Below, piece by piece: positions 1 through 7,256 of a stretch of DNA of 43,221 nt. The notes below the pieces were generated by a model. It was not told the DNA's origin, did not search any database, and saw only the letters and a list, made by a program, of their open reading frames with translations. The stretch's first letter is position 1. Every line of letters begins with the position of its first letter. The position numbers and the translations under genes were made by a program. This stretch comes from an uncultured Blautia sp. (lineage in GTDB: Bacteria; Bacillota; Clostridia; Lachnospirales; Lachnospiraceae): contig CAKRXU010000025.1 of the NCBI GenBank assembly GCA_934424575.1, forward strand, positions 1 through 43,221. Direction: 5' to 3'.

Positions 1-78
1 CGACAGCAAAATCTTACATATCTATTTCTTATCAGAAAGATTTACTTTCCATAGACACAAGAATTTTTACACCCTCGT
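1..78. mobile_element. Possible insertion-sequence end interrupting the PTS gene
   Basis: On the minus strand the EIIBC reading frame stops matching its family immediately after FVPIIPV and runs into unrelated A/T-rich DNA beginning GGGTGTAAAAATTCTTG. The abrupt break inside a conserved gene, followed by a GTGTAAAAAT-type terminus, resembles the outer end of an IS256-like element. Only one end lies in the window and no transposase is visible, so the assignment rests on that resemblance alone. A simple rearrangement breakpoint would look the same. Confidence 0.3.
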
Positions 79-434
79 ACAGGGATAATCGGTACGAATA
101 CATCTGAAAACATACGGATTGCTCTCTGCATTCGATTTCCATATACTACCTTTTCTTTCGGCTCGTCTCCTGCTCCTGCGTTAGGCTCACCTATTAACTT
201 TGCCACTTCGTCGTAGACACGGTTTACAAGACCTGTTCCCAATATAATCTGATACTGACCAGAGTTGAAAAACGATCCCTTTACCAAATCAAGTGCCTCA
301 ATACTCTTTGTGTCAATTTTCTCCTTATTGGATACTACGATTCTGAGTCTTGTAGCACAATGCTGTGCAGATACAATATTTTCCCTGCCCCCTACAAGTT
401 CAATAATCCTTTTTGCTAATTCTTTCTCGCTCAT
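42..434 (-). pseudogene. Sucrose-type PTS EIIBC, truncated after the EIIB domain
   Basis: The 130-residue product is a complete EIIB domain of the glucose/sucrose PTS superfamily. It has the phosphorylation-site cysteine in SAQHCATRLR (about residue 26) and the following GSFFNSGQYQIILG stretch. Full-length sucrose EIIBC proteins are about 450-650 residues and continue into ten or so membrane helices. Here the sequence reaches the start of EIIC (FSDVFVPIIPV) and then diverges into eleven unrelated residues and a stop. The gene overlaps the stop of the GH32 gene by 4 bases (ATGA), so the two were one sucrose uptake and cleavage operon. As it stands the product could accept phosphate but could not transport sugar. 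The rest of EIIC might continue beyond the window if an element has inserted. Confidence 0.8.
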
Positions 435-1801
435 TTCGTTTCCTCCTTCTTTGTATTATTTATCTTACGGATTTTAATTTCTTCTTCCTGTATATCTCCC
501 TTTACCACAATCTCCAAATTGTTACTATCCGGGAAAATACGAGCTGAAAAAACGTTTGCTCCATAATTTACAAATATCTCCAGGCTGGAATTATCTGACC
601 ATATTTCCAGTTCCTCCAATGAATTGACTTCCACAGTTTTTATGTCTTTAGAACCATCTACCCAGTTTTTTCTGGAAAATATCAATTCATTTAATGTTGA
701 ATTATATGAAATTTCTGCTTCACCCTTGTGGAATAATACATTTAAGTCCTTTTTACCATCAGTTGGTTTTATATGCATCCAAAACGTTCGTCTATCAGGA
801 ATCGCTTTCCATTCATTATCTTTATATGCTACGCTAATATTCGGACCTAACAGTTCATACATTTCTCTAATTGGCTTTTGGTACAGTTTTTTGCTGTCCT
901 TCAAAACCAACTCTCTTGGCATTGTCATGCAGTGAATATTTTTTTCTGTCCTTGAAAAAATTTTCTCCTGTTCTGCCTCCATTCTTGACATCCATCCGAA
1001 CATAATTCTTCTACCATCCGGACTTAGAAAAGTCTGTGGCGCATAGAAATCAAATCCTGCATCCATCTTTTCAAATCCAATGTCAAGATCTGTGTCCTTA
1101 AGCATTCCTGTGTTTTCATCAAAGTCTACAATCTTATACGCCGAAAAACTGTATATATCTGTATCCTTTTCATTGTCACGTTTTTGTGGATTATAAAGCA
1201 GGACATATCTGTCATCCATCTCAAACAAATCAGGACATTCTATCATCTCATACTGCAATGATTCAGCGAGCATACTATGATATTTCCATTGCTTTCCATT
1301 ATCAGAGCAACAAAGTGCTATAGCTCCTTTACCTGTTTTCTGCTGAGCACCTATCACCATGTAGTACCCCTTTTCCTTACACTTAGAGACCTTTGGATCA
1401 CGGAAATGTTCTGTATACTCATCAGGTGTTTCGAGTATAATTCCCTTTTTCAGATATTTTCTTCCGTCCTTTGTCACAACAAGACACTGACTGCTTTTTC
1501 TCTTTCCGTCATTTTTACAGTTACCTGTATAAAACAAATATAAGCATTTATCAATCACATATCCGCTTCCAGAATAAACTCCGTCTTTGTCATACTCCAA
1601 ATCAGGAAGCAATGCACTTTCTTCAAATTCCCAATTTATAAGATTCTTAGAAGTGAACAGCCCCCATTCCTTATAGGAATGATTCTTCTCAAAGCGGTTC
1701 CACTGGAAGAATACATGGTATTTTCCATTAAACCAGGCTAATCCATTCGGATCATTTAAAAGTCCTCTGTCCGGTTCCAAATGATATTGCTGTTGAATCA
1801 T
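431..1801 (-). CDS. scrB: GH32 sucrose-6-phosphate hydrolase (beta-fructofuranosidase)
   Basis: This 456-residue cytoplasmic glycoside hydrolase has no signal peptide. It shows the three GH32 signature acids: the nucleophile Asp17 in LLNDPNG, the transition-state Asp135 in FRDP and the acid/base Glu188 in MIECPDLF. A five-bladed propeller domain is followed by the usual C-terminal beta-sandwich (about residues 330-450). It should hydrolyse sucrose 6-phosphate brought in by a PTS into glucose 6-phosphate and fructose. The start has a strong AAAGGAGG site. Its stop overlaps the start of the downstream EIIB gene by 4 bases, implying coupled translation. The neighbouring divergent AraC-type regulator is the probable activator. 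With the PTS partner truncated, the enzyme may have lost its dedicated transporter. Family assignment is very secure; the phosphorylated substrate is inferred from the PTS linkage. Confidence 0.93.
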   Translation of the reverse strand: MIQQQYHLEPDRGLLNDPNGLAWFNGKYHVFFQWNRFEKNHSYKEWGLFTSKNLINWEFEESALLPDLEYDKDGVYSGSGYVIDKCLYLFYTGNCKNDGKRKSSQCLVVTKDGRKYLKKGIILETPDEYTEHFRDPKVSKCKEKGYYMVIGAQQKTGKGAIALCCSDNGKQWKYHSMLAESLQYEMIECPDLFEMDDRYVLLYNPQKRDNEKDTDIYSFSAYKIVDFDENTGMLKDTDLDIGFEKMDAGFDFYAPQTFLSPDGRRIMFGWMSRMEAEQEKIFSRTEKNIHCMTMPRELVLKDSKKLYQKPIREMYELLGPNISVAYKDNEWKAIPDRRTFWMHIKPTDGKKDLNVLFHKGEAEISYNSTLNELIFSRKNWVDGSKDIKTVEVNSLEELEIWSDNSSLEIFVNYGANVFSARIFPDSNNLEIVVKGDIQEEEIKIRKINNTKKEETK

Positions 1802-1868
1802 GTTTTATTCCTCCTTTCCTTTTGGTTACTTTGTAATTATATTAAATCGTATCTGATTCCTTTTTTCT
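1802..1868 (-). promoter_or_regulatory. Divergent scrB/araC regulatory gap with a TATAAT box
   Basis: On the minus strand a perfect TATAAT (1836-1841) sits about 35 bases upstream of the scrB start. No recognisable -35 hexamer lies 16-18 bases before it. A good -10 without a -35 is typical of activator-dependent promoters and fits control by the divergent AraC protein. Only 67 bases separate the two genes, so any operator for both must lie here. Confidence 0.45.
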
Positions 1869-2777
1869 ATGGTAAAACAAAAAGAAAATATGGAAAAAAC
1901 TAACTTTTTGTATTATACTATGCTTATGAAAGAATATAAAGAAACCCATCATTCACTGATGTACAAAACAACTTCAGATTTATCGCTGTATAGTGCAGGC
2001 TACGAGGAATGTGCTCCCGGCTACAGTTATGGACCTAAAATCCGTTCTTATGAGTTAATTCATTTCGTGATTTCAGGAAAGGGGGAACTACATATAAATG
2101 AACACGTTTTCCATCTCTCTGCCGGAGATGCATTTCTCATTCCTGCCGGAAAAGTAGCCTACTACGAAGCCTCAAAGGATGACCCCTGGAGCTATGCCTG
2201 GATTAGCTTTCTGGGAATCAATTCCCAAACATATCTGTACCGGCTTATGACCTCGACAAACGATATCTATATTATACATGGTCTGGATACTGCAAAGTAC
2301 CAGTCACACATTTTTGATCTCATTTCTTTAGAGGGTGTTTCTACCAGCCACTATTTTCAGGCAAACAGCATTCTGTTTCAGATTATGGCAATGCTTTTTG
2401 ATGATGTTGACTTTCATGAAAGCAATTGGGGTAAAACTTCTCTAATTGATGAGATTAAATTCTATCTTGATATTAACTATGCAGAGAAAATCAAGCTCCG
2501 GGATGTCGCAAAATCCTATGGTCTTCACCCAAATTACCTGACAAGAGTATTTCATGAAAAATATGGAATATCACCAAAACAATACATAATGGATTTAAAA
2601 TTAAAAAAAGCCCGAAGGCTTCTGACAACAACAGAGTTAAATATCTCTGTCATTGCCAGTTCCTTAGGCTTTGATGACCAGCTCTCTTTTACGAAATATT
2701 TCAAGAAAAATTTCACAGTATCTCCCTCGGAATACCGAAAACAGAGCCGTGTTGCATCTAATGCTTCCGATACTTAA
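1869..2777 (+). CDS. AraC-family transcriptional regulator, probable sucrose operon activator
   Basis: The 302-residue protein has an N-terminal cupin ligand-sensing domain (about residues 45-120, with GKGELHINEHVF and the SAGDAFLIPAG turn). Its C-terminal AraC/XylS double helix-turn-helix (about 195-295) includes YGLHPNYLTRVFHEKYG and ends IASSLGFDDQLSFTKYFKK. Such regulators bind a sugar or sugar phosphate and activate adjacent catabolic genes. It is divergent from the GH32/PTS pair with only 67 bases between, so those genes are its likely targets. The annotated ATG has no clear Shine-Dalgarno. Internal ATGs at residues 8, 18 or 20 are possible starts, and the cupin begins after all of them. 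The inducer is not identifiable from sequence. Confidence 0.85.
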   Translation: MVKQKENMEKTNFLYYTMLMKEYKETHHSLMYKTTSDLSLYSAGYEECAPGYSYGPKIRSYELIHFVISGKGELHINEHVFHLSAGDAFLIPAGKVAYYEASKDDPWSYAWISFLGINSQTYLYRLMTSTNDIYIIHGLDTAKYQSHIFDLISLEGVSTSHYFQANSILFQIMAMLFDDVDFHESNWGKTSLIDEIKFYLDINYAEKIKLRDVAKSYGLHPNYLTRVFHEKYGISPKQYIMDLKLKKARRLLTTTELNISVIASSLGFDDQLSFTKYFKKNFTVSPSEYRKQSRVASNASDT

Positions 2778-2823
2778 AGTACCAAAATAAGTTCATTATA
2801 GGAATTCTAACCACTTTGGTCGA

Positions 2824-2890
2824 GTAGACACACCAATTACTTGGTGTGCCCCTCACAGATCCGGACGTGCGGCTTTTCCGCATCCGGCTC
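2824..2890 (-). mobile_element. Group II intron 3' remnant (domains V and VI)
   Basis: Reading the minus strand, 2890-2858 forms the 33-nucleotide domain V hairpin. It begins GAGCCGGATGCGG, has an AAAA loop, and closes with CCGCACGTCCGGATC, keeping the AGC-type catalytic base. It is followed by a perfect domain VI-like hairpin (CACACCAA, loop GTAA, TTGGTGTG) and a TCTAC terminus at 2824, a common bacterial group II intron 3' end. No reverse-transcriptase gene or 5' domains are present, so this is a decayed 3' fragment. The usual bulged branch-point adenine is not obvious in domain VI. Confidence 0.72.
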
Positions 2891-2945
2891 TTTACGGAAC
2901 TAATTATTCTACAGCTATCCATATATGCTCACATATATTCCCGGT

Positions 2946-3341
2946 TTAGCTAGTGGATATGCCTTTGTAAGCATGTCCAGAAATCCACTCCACTGGTAGT
3001 TCCTCGTCAATATCCTCGACACTTCCCACCATAATATGATGTGTCCAACGATTGGTGTAAGGTTCCGTTGCCACCTCAACCCTGAGAGATTCTTTGCGGT
3101 ATCCCAACCCAAATGTGATCGTCATCCACACCTTGGGTCGCTGTGCCGCTTTCCGGCAGGGATTGAAGGACACAAAGGCGAACCCACACTTTCGGGAAAA
3201 ACTGATCTGGGTTTTGGACACCTTGATTTTTACGTCCGGGATGTGATTCAGGATCTGTTCTTCCAGATATTCATAGATGGGTAACGCTTCCGTGTGCTTA
3301 TCAAAAAAGCATAGAATGTCGGATGTTAAGTATTCGCTCAT
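2946..3341 (-). pseudogene. DUF5655-family protein with a frame-damaged C-terminus
   Basis: The 131-residue frame matches from memory the small DUF5655 family, which is common in Lachnospiraceae and has no known reaction. Typical features are an N-terminal helix with LPIYEYLEEQIL, the KTQISFSRKCGFAFVS strand, and the NRWTHHIMVGSVEDIDEEL segment. After EEL the family normally ends in one more amphipathic helix. Here the original frame gives an odd PVEWISGHAYKGISTS tail. A neighbouring minus-strand frame (ending near 2915) contains a helix-like LDMLTKAYPLA. This suggests a small indel near 2990-3000, close to the group II intron fragment. Most of the domain is intact, so a slightly altered product may still be made. 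Confidence 0.6.
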
Positions 3342-3417
3342 ATCTGTTCCTTTTACATCTTTAAGTTTGAACTGTAAAATTGGGATTTCATATTCCCTTT
3401 TATTCTCACATAATTGA

Positions 3418-4161
3418 TCACAAAAACAATTCGTTTTCCTTTCTTACTGAACAAGCATTTTTGATTGCAATCCCTGCAATGCCAACCATTACTCCATTGA
3501 CTTTTCTGGCATGGTGAGGACACTCACTGATACACCGCATACAAGAAATGCAAGCCTTTGAATCAGCTTTATATTTTTTCGTATCAATTGCCTTTACAGG
3601 GCAATTAGATGCACACAGGCCACATTTAACACAATTGCCTGTCACTTTTGGCACAAGACCAGCACCACCACTTTTTTTGTAAGGACGGTTGCCCGGAACA
3701 AAGGTAACTGCTCCTTCCTTGTTTGAAATTTGCTCAGCAAAATCCTCAAGTTGTTTTTCGTCAGCTGCATCTGGTCTGTTCGTAGCATACTTATGAATAA
3801 TAGAATGCTCCGCTATAGCAGCCACAGCAGCAATTACCTCAAATCCACACTCTTTTGCAGCATCCTCCATCTGGGCAAGCGTATCTTCATAGGCTCTGTT
3901 ACCATATACACAAACAATGGTACACTTTGCACCATTTCCGGATATTTTTTTGAGTCTGTTAATTGCCACTTCGGGAGCAAGTCCACCAAAAGATGGCATA
4001 GCTATCAACACATTATCCTCAGGTTCAAACTTATACTCAGAGAAATTCGTATCAGCCTTAGACAAATCAATTTGTTCGACACCGGTCCATTTTTTCGTTA
4101 ATATGTCTGCCACTTTAGCAGTGCCTCCCGTTGGGCTAAAAACAATCTTTACGTATTTCAT
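3418..4161 (-). CDS. EFR1-type ferrodoxin (flavodoxin fold plus two 4Fe-4S clusters)
   Basis: In this 247-residue soluble redox protein, residues 1-150 are a flavodoxin-like domain with the FMN phosphate loop SPTGGTAKVA near the N-terminus. Residues 175-216 hold a bacterial two-cluster ferredoxin, with cysteines 177/180/183/187 and 204/207/210/214 in classical CxxCxxCxxxCP spacing. The domain order matches the EFR1 family of anaerobic Firmicutes, thought to shuttle electrons between FMN and iron-sulfur partners; the partner is unknown. It lies 18 bases downstream of an Rrf2 regulator gene and is presumably co-transcribed with it, consistent with redox or Fe-S control. All eight cluster ligands are present. 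Confidence 0.88.
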   Translation of the reverse strand: MKYVKIVFSPTGGTAKVADILTKKWTGVEQIDLSKADTNFSEYKFEPEDNVLIAMPSFGGLAPEVAINRLKKISGNGAKCTIVCVYGNRAYEDTLAQMEDAAKECGFEVIAAVAAIAEHSIIHKYATNRPDAADEKQLEDFAEQISNKEGAVTFVPGNRPYKKSGGAGLVPKVTGNCVKCGLCASNCPVKAIDTKKYKADSKACISCMRCISECPHHARKVNGVMVGIAGIAIKNACSVRKENELFL

Positions 4162-4179
4162 TATTATACTTCCTTTCGT

Positions 4180-4611
4180 CTATATTGATTTTTGTTCACG
4201 CTTAAGAATCTCATCTATACAGTCTCCAAGCGTTTTTTTCTGCATCTTCTGGGAAAGCTCATTTTCCAAATCTCGGAACATCCCCCCAAGCACTGGCTTA
4301 ATATGTCGTCCAACAATACATTGATCATTTGGATTCTGGTGAATGTCAAACAGTGATAAGTTTCCTTCACATGATGCAGTGTAAATTTGGAACAATGATA
4401 ATGTATCTACATCAGAATTCATCTTGAATCCTCTAACACCTCTGTGAGCAGATATAATTCCAGCATTTCTAAGTGAAGCCAAAACTTTGCGGACATAGCT
4501 TGGATTTACTCCAACACTTGCCGCTATCTGCTCAGATGTCAATGAAATATCCGATTTTGCAATCAAAATTAAAGCATGAACGGCAACTGAAAATCTTGTA
4601 TCCATTTCCAA
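4180..4611 (-). CDS. Rrf2-family transcriptional regulator
   Basis: The 143-residue protein opens with the Rrf2 winged helix (MDTRFSVAVHALILIA, then EQIAASVGVNPSYVRKVLASL, and the HRGVRGFKM wing). It has three cysteines in the C-terminal half (CEGNLS, DQCIVG, GDCID), but not the tight triad of IscR/NsrR, so Fe-S binding is possible but unproven. It begins with an AGAAGGGG ribosome-binding site. Its own promoter carries a near-perfect palindrome over the -10 box, which is strong sequence evidence for autorepression. It heads a two-gene unit with the ferrodoxin downstream, which it most likely regulates in response to a redox or small-molecule signal. Confidence 0.87.
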   Translation of the reverse strand: MEMDTRFSVAVHALILIAKSDISLTSEQIAASVGVNPSYVRKVLASLRNAGIISAHRGVRGFKMNSDVDTLSLFQIYTASCEGNLSLFDIHQNPNDQCIVGRHIKPVLGGMFRDLENELSQKMQKKTLGDCIDEILKREQKSI

Positions 4612-4623
4612 CCCCTTCTAAAT

Positions 4624-4654
4624 AAAATGAGTATCATTAACTGATACTCATTTT
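4624..4654. promoter_or_regulatory. Palindromic operator of the Rrf2 unit
   Basis: AAAATGAGTATC (4624-4635) and GATACTCATTTT (4643-4654) are perfect 12-base inverted arms around a 7-base spacer. The element overlaps the -10 hexamer of the Rrf2 promoter and its probable start site, which is where a repressor would block transcription. There is no following T-run in a position suiting a terminator, so an operator is preferred. Confidence 0.7.
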
Positions 4655-4678
4655 ACACATTCTTATTCGTATTGTCAA
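4650..4678 (-). promoter_or_regulatory. Promoter of the Rrf2-ferrodoxin unit
   Basis: The minus strand shows TTGACA (4678-4673), a 17-base spacer and TAAAAT (4655-4650), a near-consensus sigma-A promoter. It lies within the last codons of the truncated methyltransferase gene, so the remnant's 3' end doubles as the promoter of the next unit. Confidence 0.75.
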
Positions 4679-4883
4679 TTGACATTGGTTCTTTGCCGGA
4701 GAAATAGACATCAAGCCACTTTTTTGCCAAATCAAATATAGGTAAATCCTTTTCTTCATTCTCTGTATCAAGATATAAGGCAAAATATTTCTGTCCGTCA
4801 AACCATAACCTCGTTAAAGCTTTACCGTCTGATGCCATTGTGATATTTCCGAGAGGGGAATTTTTGTACCTCCTCAAATTCAT
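4653..4883 (-). pseudogene. Methylated-DNA--protein-cysteine methyltransferase, N-terminal fragment
   Basis: The 76-residue frame matches the N-terminal (ribonuclease-like) domain of Ogt: the SPLGNITMASDGKALTRLWF opening, FDGQKYFA, and KWLDVYFSGKEP. The family is about 155-175 residues with a catalytic PCHR cysteine motif in the C-terminal half. That whole half is absent, so no alkyl transfer is possible. The frame ends in NTNKNV just where the Rrf2 promoter begins, suggesting a deletion joined the two. Its ATG overlaps the stop of a 47-codon ORF upstream (ATGA). Confidence 0.75.
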
Positions 4884-5023
4884 CTTCCTGATAAAGATTT
4901 TCCAATTACATACGCACCAACCAACATTTCACCAAATGATACCCCGGAAAGTATACCAGAAATAAAATCTTTCAAACCGGAACCACCAACTACTTGTGAA
5001 AATGCCATCATTGCTATACCCAT
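4880..5023 (-). CDS. Small hydrophobic ORF (47 aa), possibly part of a frameshifted gene
   Basis: The frame starts MGIAMMAFSQVVGG and ends VIGKSLSGR, with a stretch long enough for one membrane-embedded helix around FISGILSGVSFGEMLVGAYVI. It begins inside the stop of the 32-codon ORF before it (TAATG) and ends inside the start of the Ogt fragment (ATGA). This can be read as three translationally coupled mini-genes. Alternatively, one gene of about 80 codons was split by an indel in an A-rich run near 5030. I do not recognise the family. Confidence 0.35.
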   Translation of the reverse strand: MGIAMMAFSQVVGGSGLKDFISGILSGVSFGEMLVGAYVIGKSLSGR

Positions 5024-5121
5024 TACAATTCTTTTTCAAATACTTTGTCACCCATTTCTCCACCGATTCCCATAATGTACTTTGCTCCCACATGATATCC
5101 TGCTTTTTTCGCATATTGCAT
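5023..5121 (-). CDS. Small ORF (32 aa) preceding the hydrophobic ORF
   Basis: The frame runs MQYAKKAGYHVG to MGDKVFEKEL and is preceded by a GAAGGGAG-like ribosome-binding site. Its TAA stop overlaps the next ATG. Its glycine-rich GIGGEMGDK segment reads naturally into the hydrophobic ORF if one frame change is allowed, so the pair may be one damaged gene. No known family is recognised. Confidence 0.3.
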   Translation of the reverse strand: MQYAKKAGYHVGAKYIMGIGGEMGDKVFEKEL

Positions 5122-5250
5122 TTCTCCCTTCTGAGTGTTTTCTTTTCAGTTACATGACTATACCAGAAGTCGGGGAAATAGCAATTCATCAGATGTACCT
5201 AAAAAGAGTAGGGGCGATTGGGGATAGTAGACAATATGGGGATATCGGAG

Positions 5251-5284
5251 CAAAAGAAAAGCCATGGCTCAGTTGCCATGACTT
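5251..5284 (-). terminator. Intrinsic terminator at the end of the fibre locus
   Basis: On the minus strand AAGTCATGGC pairs with GCCATGGCTT (one G-U) around a short loop, followed by TTTTCTTTT. It lies just past the stop of the last fibre gene. Confidence 0.7.
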
Positions 5285-5297
5285 TCTGAAAAATATA

Positions 5298-6272
5298 TTA
5301 ATTTCCGCTTGCAACTCCGGCAAGTTTTACTGTCACATCATAAGTAGATGGATCATCTTCAACAGATTTTCCGTTGACACAATCAGCGTCTGTTCCTTCC
5401 ATCCAGATATATACATGTACGGCAATTCCATCATATCCTACATTTCTTGCAATTGCTTCTGAATTGGTTGCAATCGTAAAGTTCTCGCCATCCTTTGTTG
5501 CGGCCCAATTCTTCGCACCGGTTATCCTTTGATCAGTATAATGTCCTGTGTAAACATATGGATATGTAACTGTATCAAGTTTCGGCTTTCCGTTTACCTT
5601 CTGAATACTTGTCCATCCGGCCTTGGCAGTGCTGTCATTACCTTCTCCTGTTTCATTATCTTTTGCGTATACGATACGGAGCGTTTCTTCTCCAACAGGA
5701 GTCTTTCCGTCTGCCGCGACTGCCTGCGTAGTGATCGCAACACGCATAGAATCCGTAACCGTCTTGGAACCGTCGCCACCTTTTGCTGTAATTGTGACAG
5801 GGGCACCATCGCTGGCATCCAGATATACATCTGCCGTACCAGTCTCTGTAATCGTATAAACGATATAATCACTTTTTATAAATGCAAAATAATCCTTATC
5901 ATAATTGCCTGGTATGGCATTTGCTCCTGTTGCAAAAGCTGGCTCAGAATAGTCGGTGACAAGACCTTGATTATTGAAGCTCTGACACACATACCAATTT
6001 TTCAGATCATCCGTAGAGGCCGGACTTAAAGTTGCTCCTTTGGAAGTTGCTTCCAGAGATTTCTGTTCTCCACCATGCTGTGCACCTTCTGCAAGTTTTG
6101 CAATCTGTAAAATAAAACCATTCGTTGATGCACTGATCGTAGATGTAGTTGCTTTTACCGTATTATTAGCCACATACCATGCATAGGTTGCAGAAGTTAA
6201 TGATACGGCTGCTATCATTACAGAAACAGCCGCAGCGGCAAGCTCCTTTTTTAGTTTTTTTATTTGATTCAT
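5298..6272 (-). CDS. SipW-type signal-peptide exported protein (TasA-like fibre subunit candidate 1)
   Basis: The 324-residue protein has a short basic N-terminus (KKLKK), a hydrophobic segment (about 12-32) ending TSATYAWYVANNTVKATT, then a long beta-rich body with few charged clusters. The hydrophobic-YAWY-asparagine pattern is the hallmark of signal peptides processed by SipW-like peptidases in TasA/camelysin-type proteins. Near the C-terminus it has VYIWMEGTDADC, a motif shared with most paralogues in this locus. It is the last gene of the locus and is followed by a terminator. Its N-terminal 50 residues closely resemble those of the next gene upstream, suggesting duplication. Likely role: an extracellular fibre or surface-layer subunit. 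Polymerisation is inferred from the family, not shown. Confidence 0.72.
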   Translation of the reverse strand: MNQIKKLKKELAAAAVSVMIAAVSLTSATYAWYVANNTVKATTSTISASTNGFILQIAKLAEGAQHGGEQKSLEATSKGATLSPASTDDLKNWYVCQSFNNQGLVTDYSEPAFATGANAIPGNYDKDYFAFIKSDYIVYTITETGTADVYLDASDGAPVTITAKGGDGSKTVTDSMRVAITTQAVAADGKTPVGEETLRIVYAKDNETGEGNDSTAKAGWTSIQKVNGKPKLDTVTYPYVYTGHYTDQRITGAKNWAATKDGENFTIATNSEAIARNVGYDGIAVHVYIWMEGTDADCVNGKSVEDDPSTYDVTVKLAGVASGN

Positions 6273-6294
6273 ATGAGTTCTCCTCTTTGATTCA

Positions 6295-6338
6295 ACATTT
6301 TAAAGAGCAGAAATATGAACTTCTGTTCTTTAAAATGT
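6295..6338. repeat. 44-bp inverted repeat in the leader of fibre gene 1
   Basis: ACATTTTAAAGAGCAGAA (6295-6312) pairs with TTCTGTTCTTTAAAATGT (6321-6338), 18 bases with a single G-U/A-C difference around an 8-base loop. It lies in the transcribed gap just upstream of the ribosome-binding site of the 6272 gene, where it could stabilise or modulate that gene's mRNA. Confidence 0.6.
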
Positions 6339-6339
6339 C

Positions 6340-6360
6340 CCCCACGCCACAACCGTGGGG
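6340..6360 (-). terminator. GC-rich hairpin after fibre gene 2
   Basis: CCCCACG (6340-6346) and CGTGGGG (6354-6360) form a strong stem 20 bases after the stop of the 6380-7216 gene. The minus-strand tail is ACATTTT, a weak U-tract, so partial termination or an RNA processing barrier is more likely than full termination. Confidence 0.5.
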
Positions 6361-6379
6361 AAACAAAGTTTTATGATAT

Positions 6380-7216
6380 TTACGGCTGAGTTACATCATT
6401 ATTTGCACTATTATTTGTAGTACCATCTGTATTAACAGGTGTAGCAGTAAATGTAACTGTTGCTCCAAGAGCTGTTAAATTGCCAGCGCTGTAGTTATCT
6501 GTATGGACTTGTTCTTCAGATCCATCATAGAATACATAGCAATCAACAGTTACTGAACCTGCTGCTGCGATGGTTTCAGCTAAAACGCCATTGGTATTAT
6601 TTCCAACTGCACTGGTATTATCGTAATACTTTTCGAGAACTGCACCATCGTTACTTGCTTTATAAACTGCCCACTTATCACCACATACAATCAAAACAGA
6701 TAATGCCTTTGTAAGTTTGCTTGAAGTTGTCGCACCAGTCAGTTCAACTTTGGAAACTTTCAGGTCTTTGAAAGAACCTGCCTTGTCATCAGTAGTTCCA
6801 ATAACGAAAGACTGTTTAATTGCATATTTTTTTGTTACTGCGGCATTTGTATCACCAACATCAAATCGAGAATTTGAAAGCTCTGTCGAAGCACTCTTGG
6901 ATAATGCATAAGCAGATTGGAATTTTGGTACTGTACCATTTGCAACGACCTCTGCCGGATAAAGAGCGACACTTGACTCATCTGCTCGTGTTGCAACCGT
7001 TGTTGAGCTTTCTGTCAGTGCATCTTTGTCAATTTTCAGGAACGGCGCATTACTCTGCGCACTAATTGTTGTTGTGGTTGCTTTAACCGTATTATTACTT
7101 ACAAACCAAGCATATGTACTTGATCCGAGCGCTACAGCGGCAACGCATACCATGGCAACAGCTGCTGCCATCTGTTTTTTCAGCGCTTTTACGCTGTTGT
7201 TTTTTGTTTCGTTCAT
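6380..7216 (-). CDS. SipW-type signal-peptide exported protein (fibre subunit candidate 2)
   Basis: The 278-residue protein has a basic start and a hydrophobic segment (about 16-34) followed by SSTYAWFVSNNTVKATT, nearly identical to fibre candidate 1 in this region. The body is rich in Thr, Ser, Ala and Val, and the C-terminal tail is Asn/Thr-rich. It lacks the EGxDxxC motif of the other paralogues; the corresponding place reads FYDGSEEQVHTDN, so it is a divergent subfamily. The site AAGGAG precedes its ATG. It is separated from the operon upstream by a structured 168-base gap and from the next gene by two hairpins. It may therefore be expressed at a different level, as expected for a major subunit versus minor ones (inference). 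Confidence 0.7.
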   Translation of the reverse strand: MNETKNNSVKALKKQMAAAVAMVCVAAVALGSSTYAWFVSNNTVKATTTTISAQSNAPFLKIDKDALTESSTTVATRADESSVALYPAEVVANGTVPKFQSAYALSKSASTELSNSRFDVGDTNAAVTKKYAIKQSFVIGTTDDKAGSFKDLKVSKVELTGATTSSKLTKALSVLIVCGDKWAVYKASNDGAVLEKYYDNTSAVGNNTNGVLAETIAAAGSVTVDCYVFYDGSEEQVHTDNYSAGNLTALGATVTFTATPVNTDGTTNNSANNDVTQP

Positions 7217-7256
7217 ATCATTCTCTCCTTCGTACAGTTTTGGGAATTTCCTGTAG

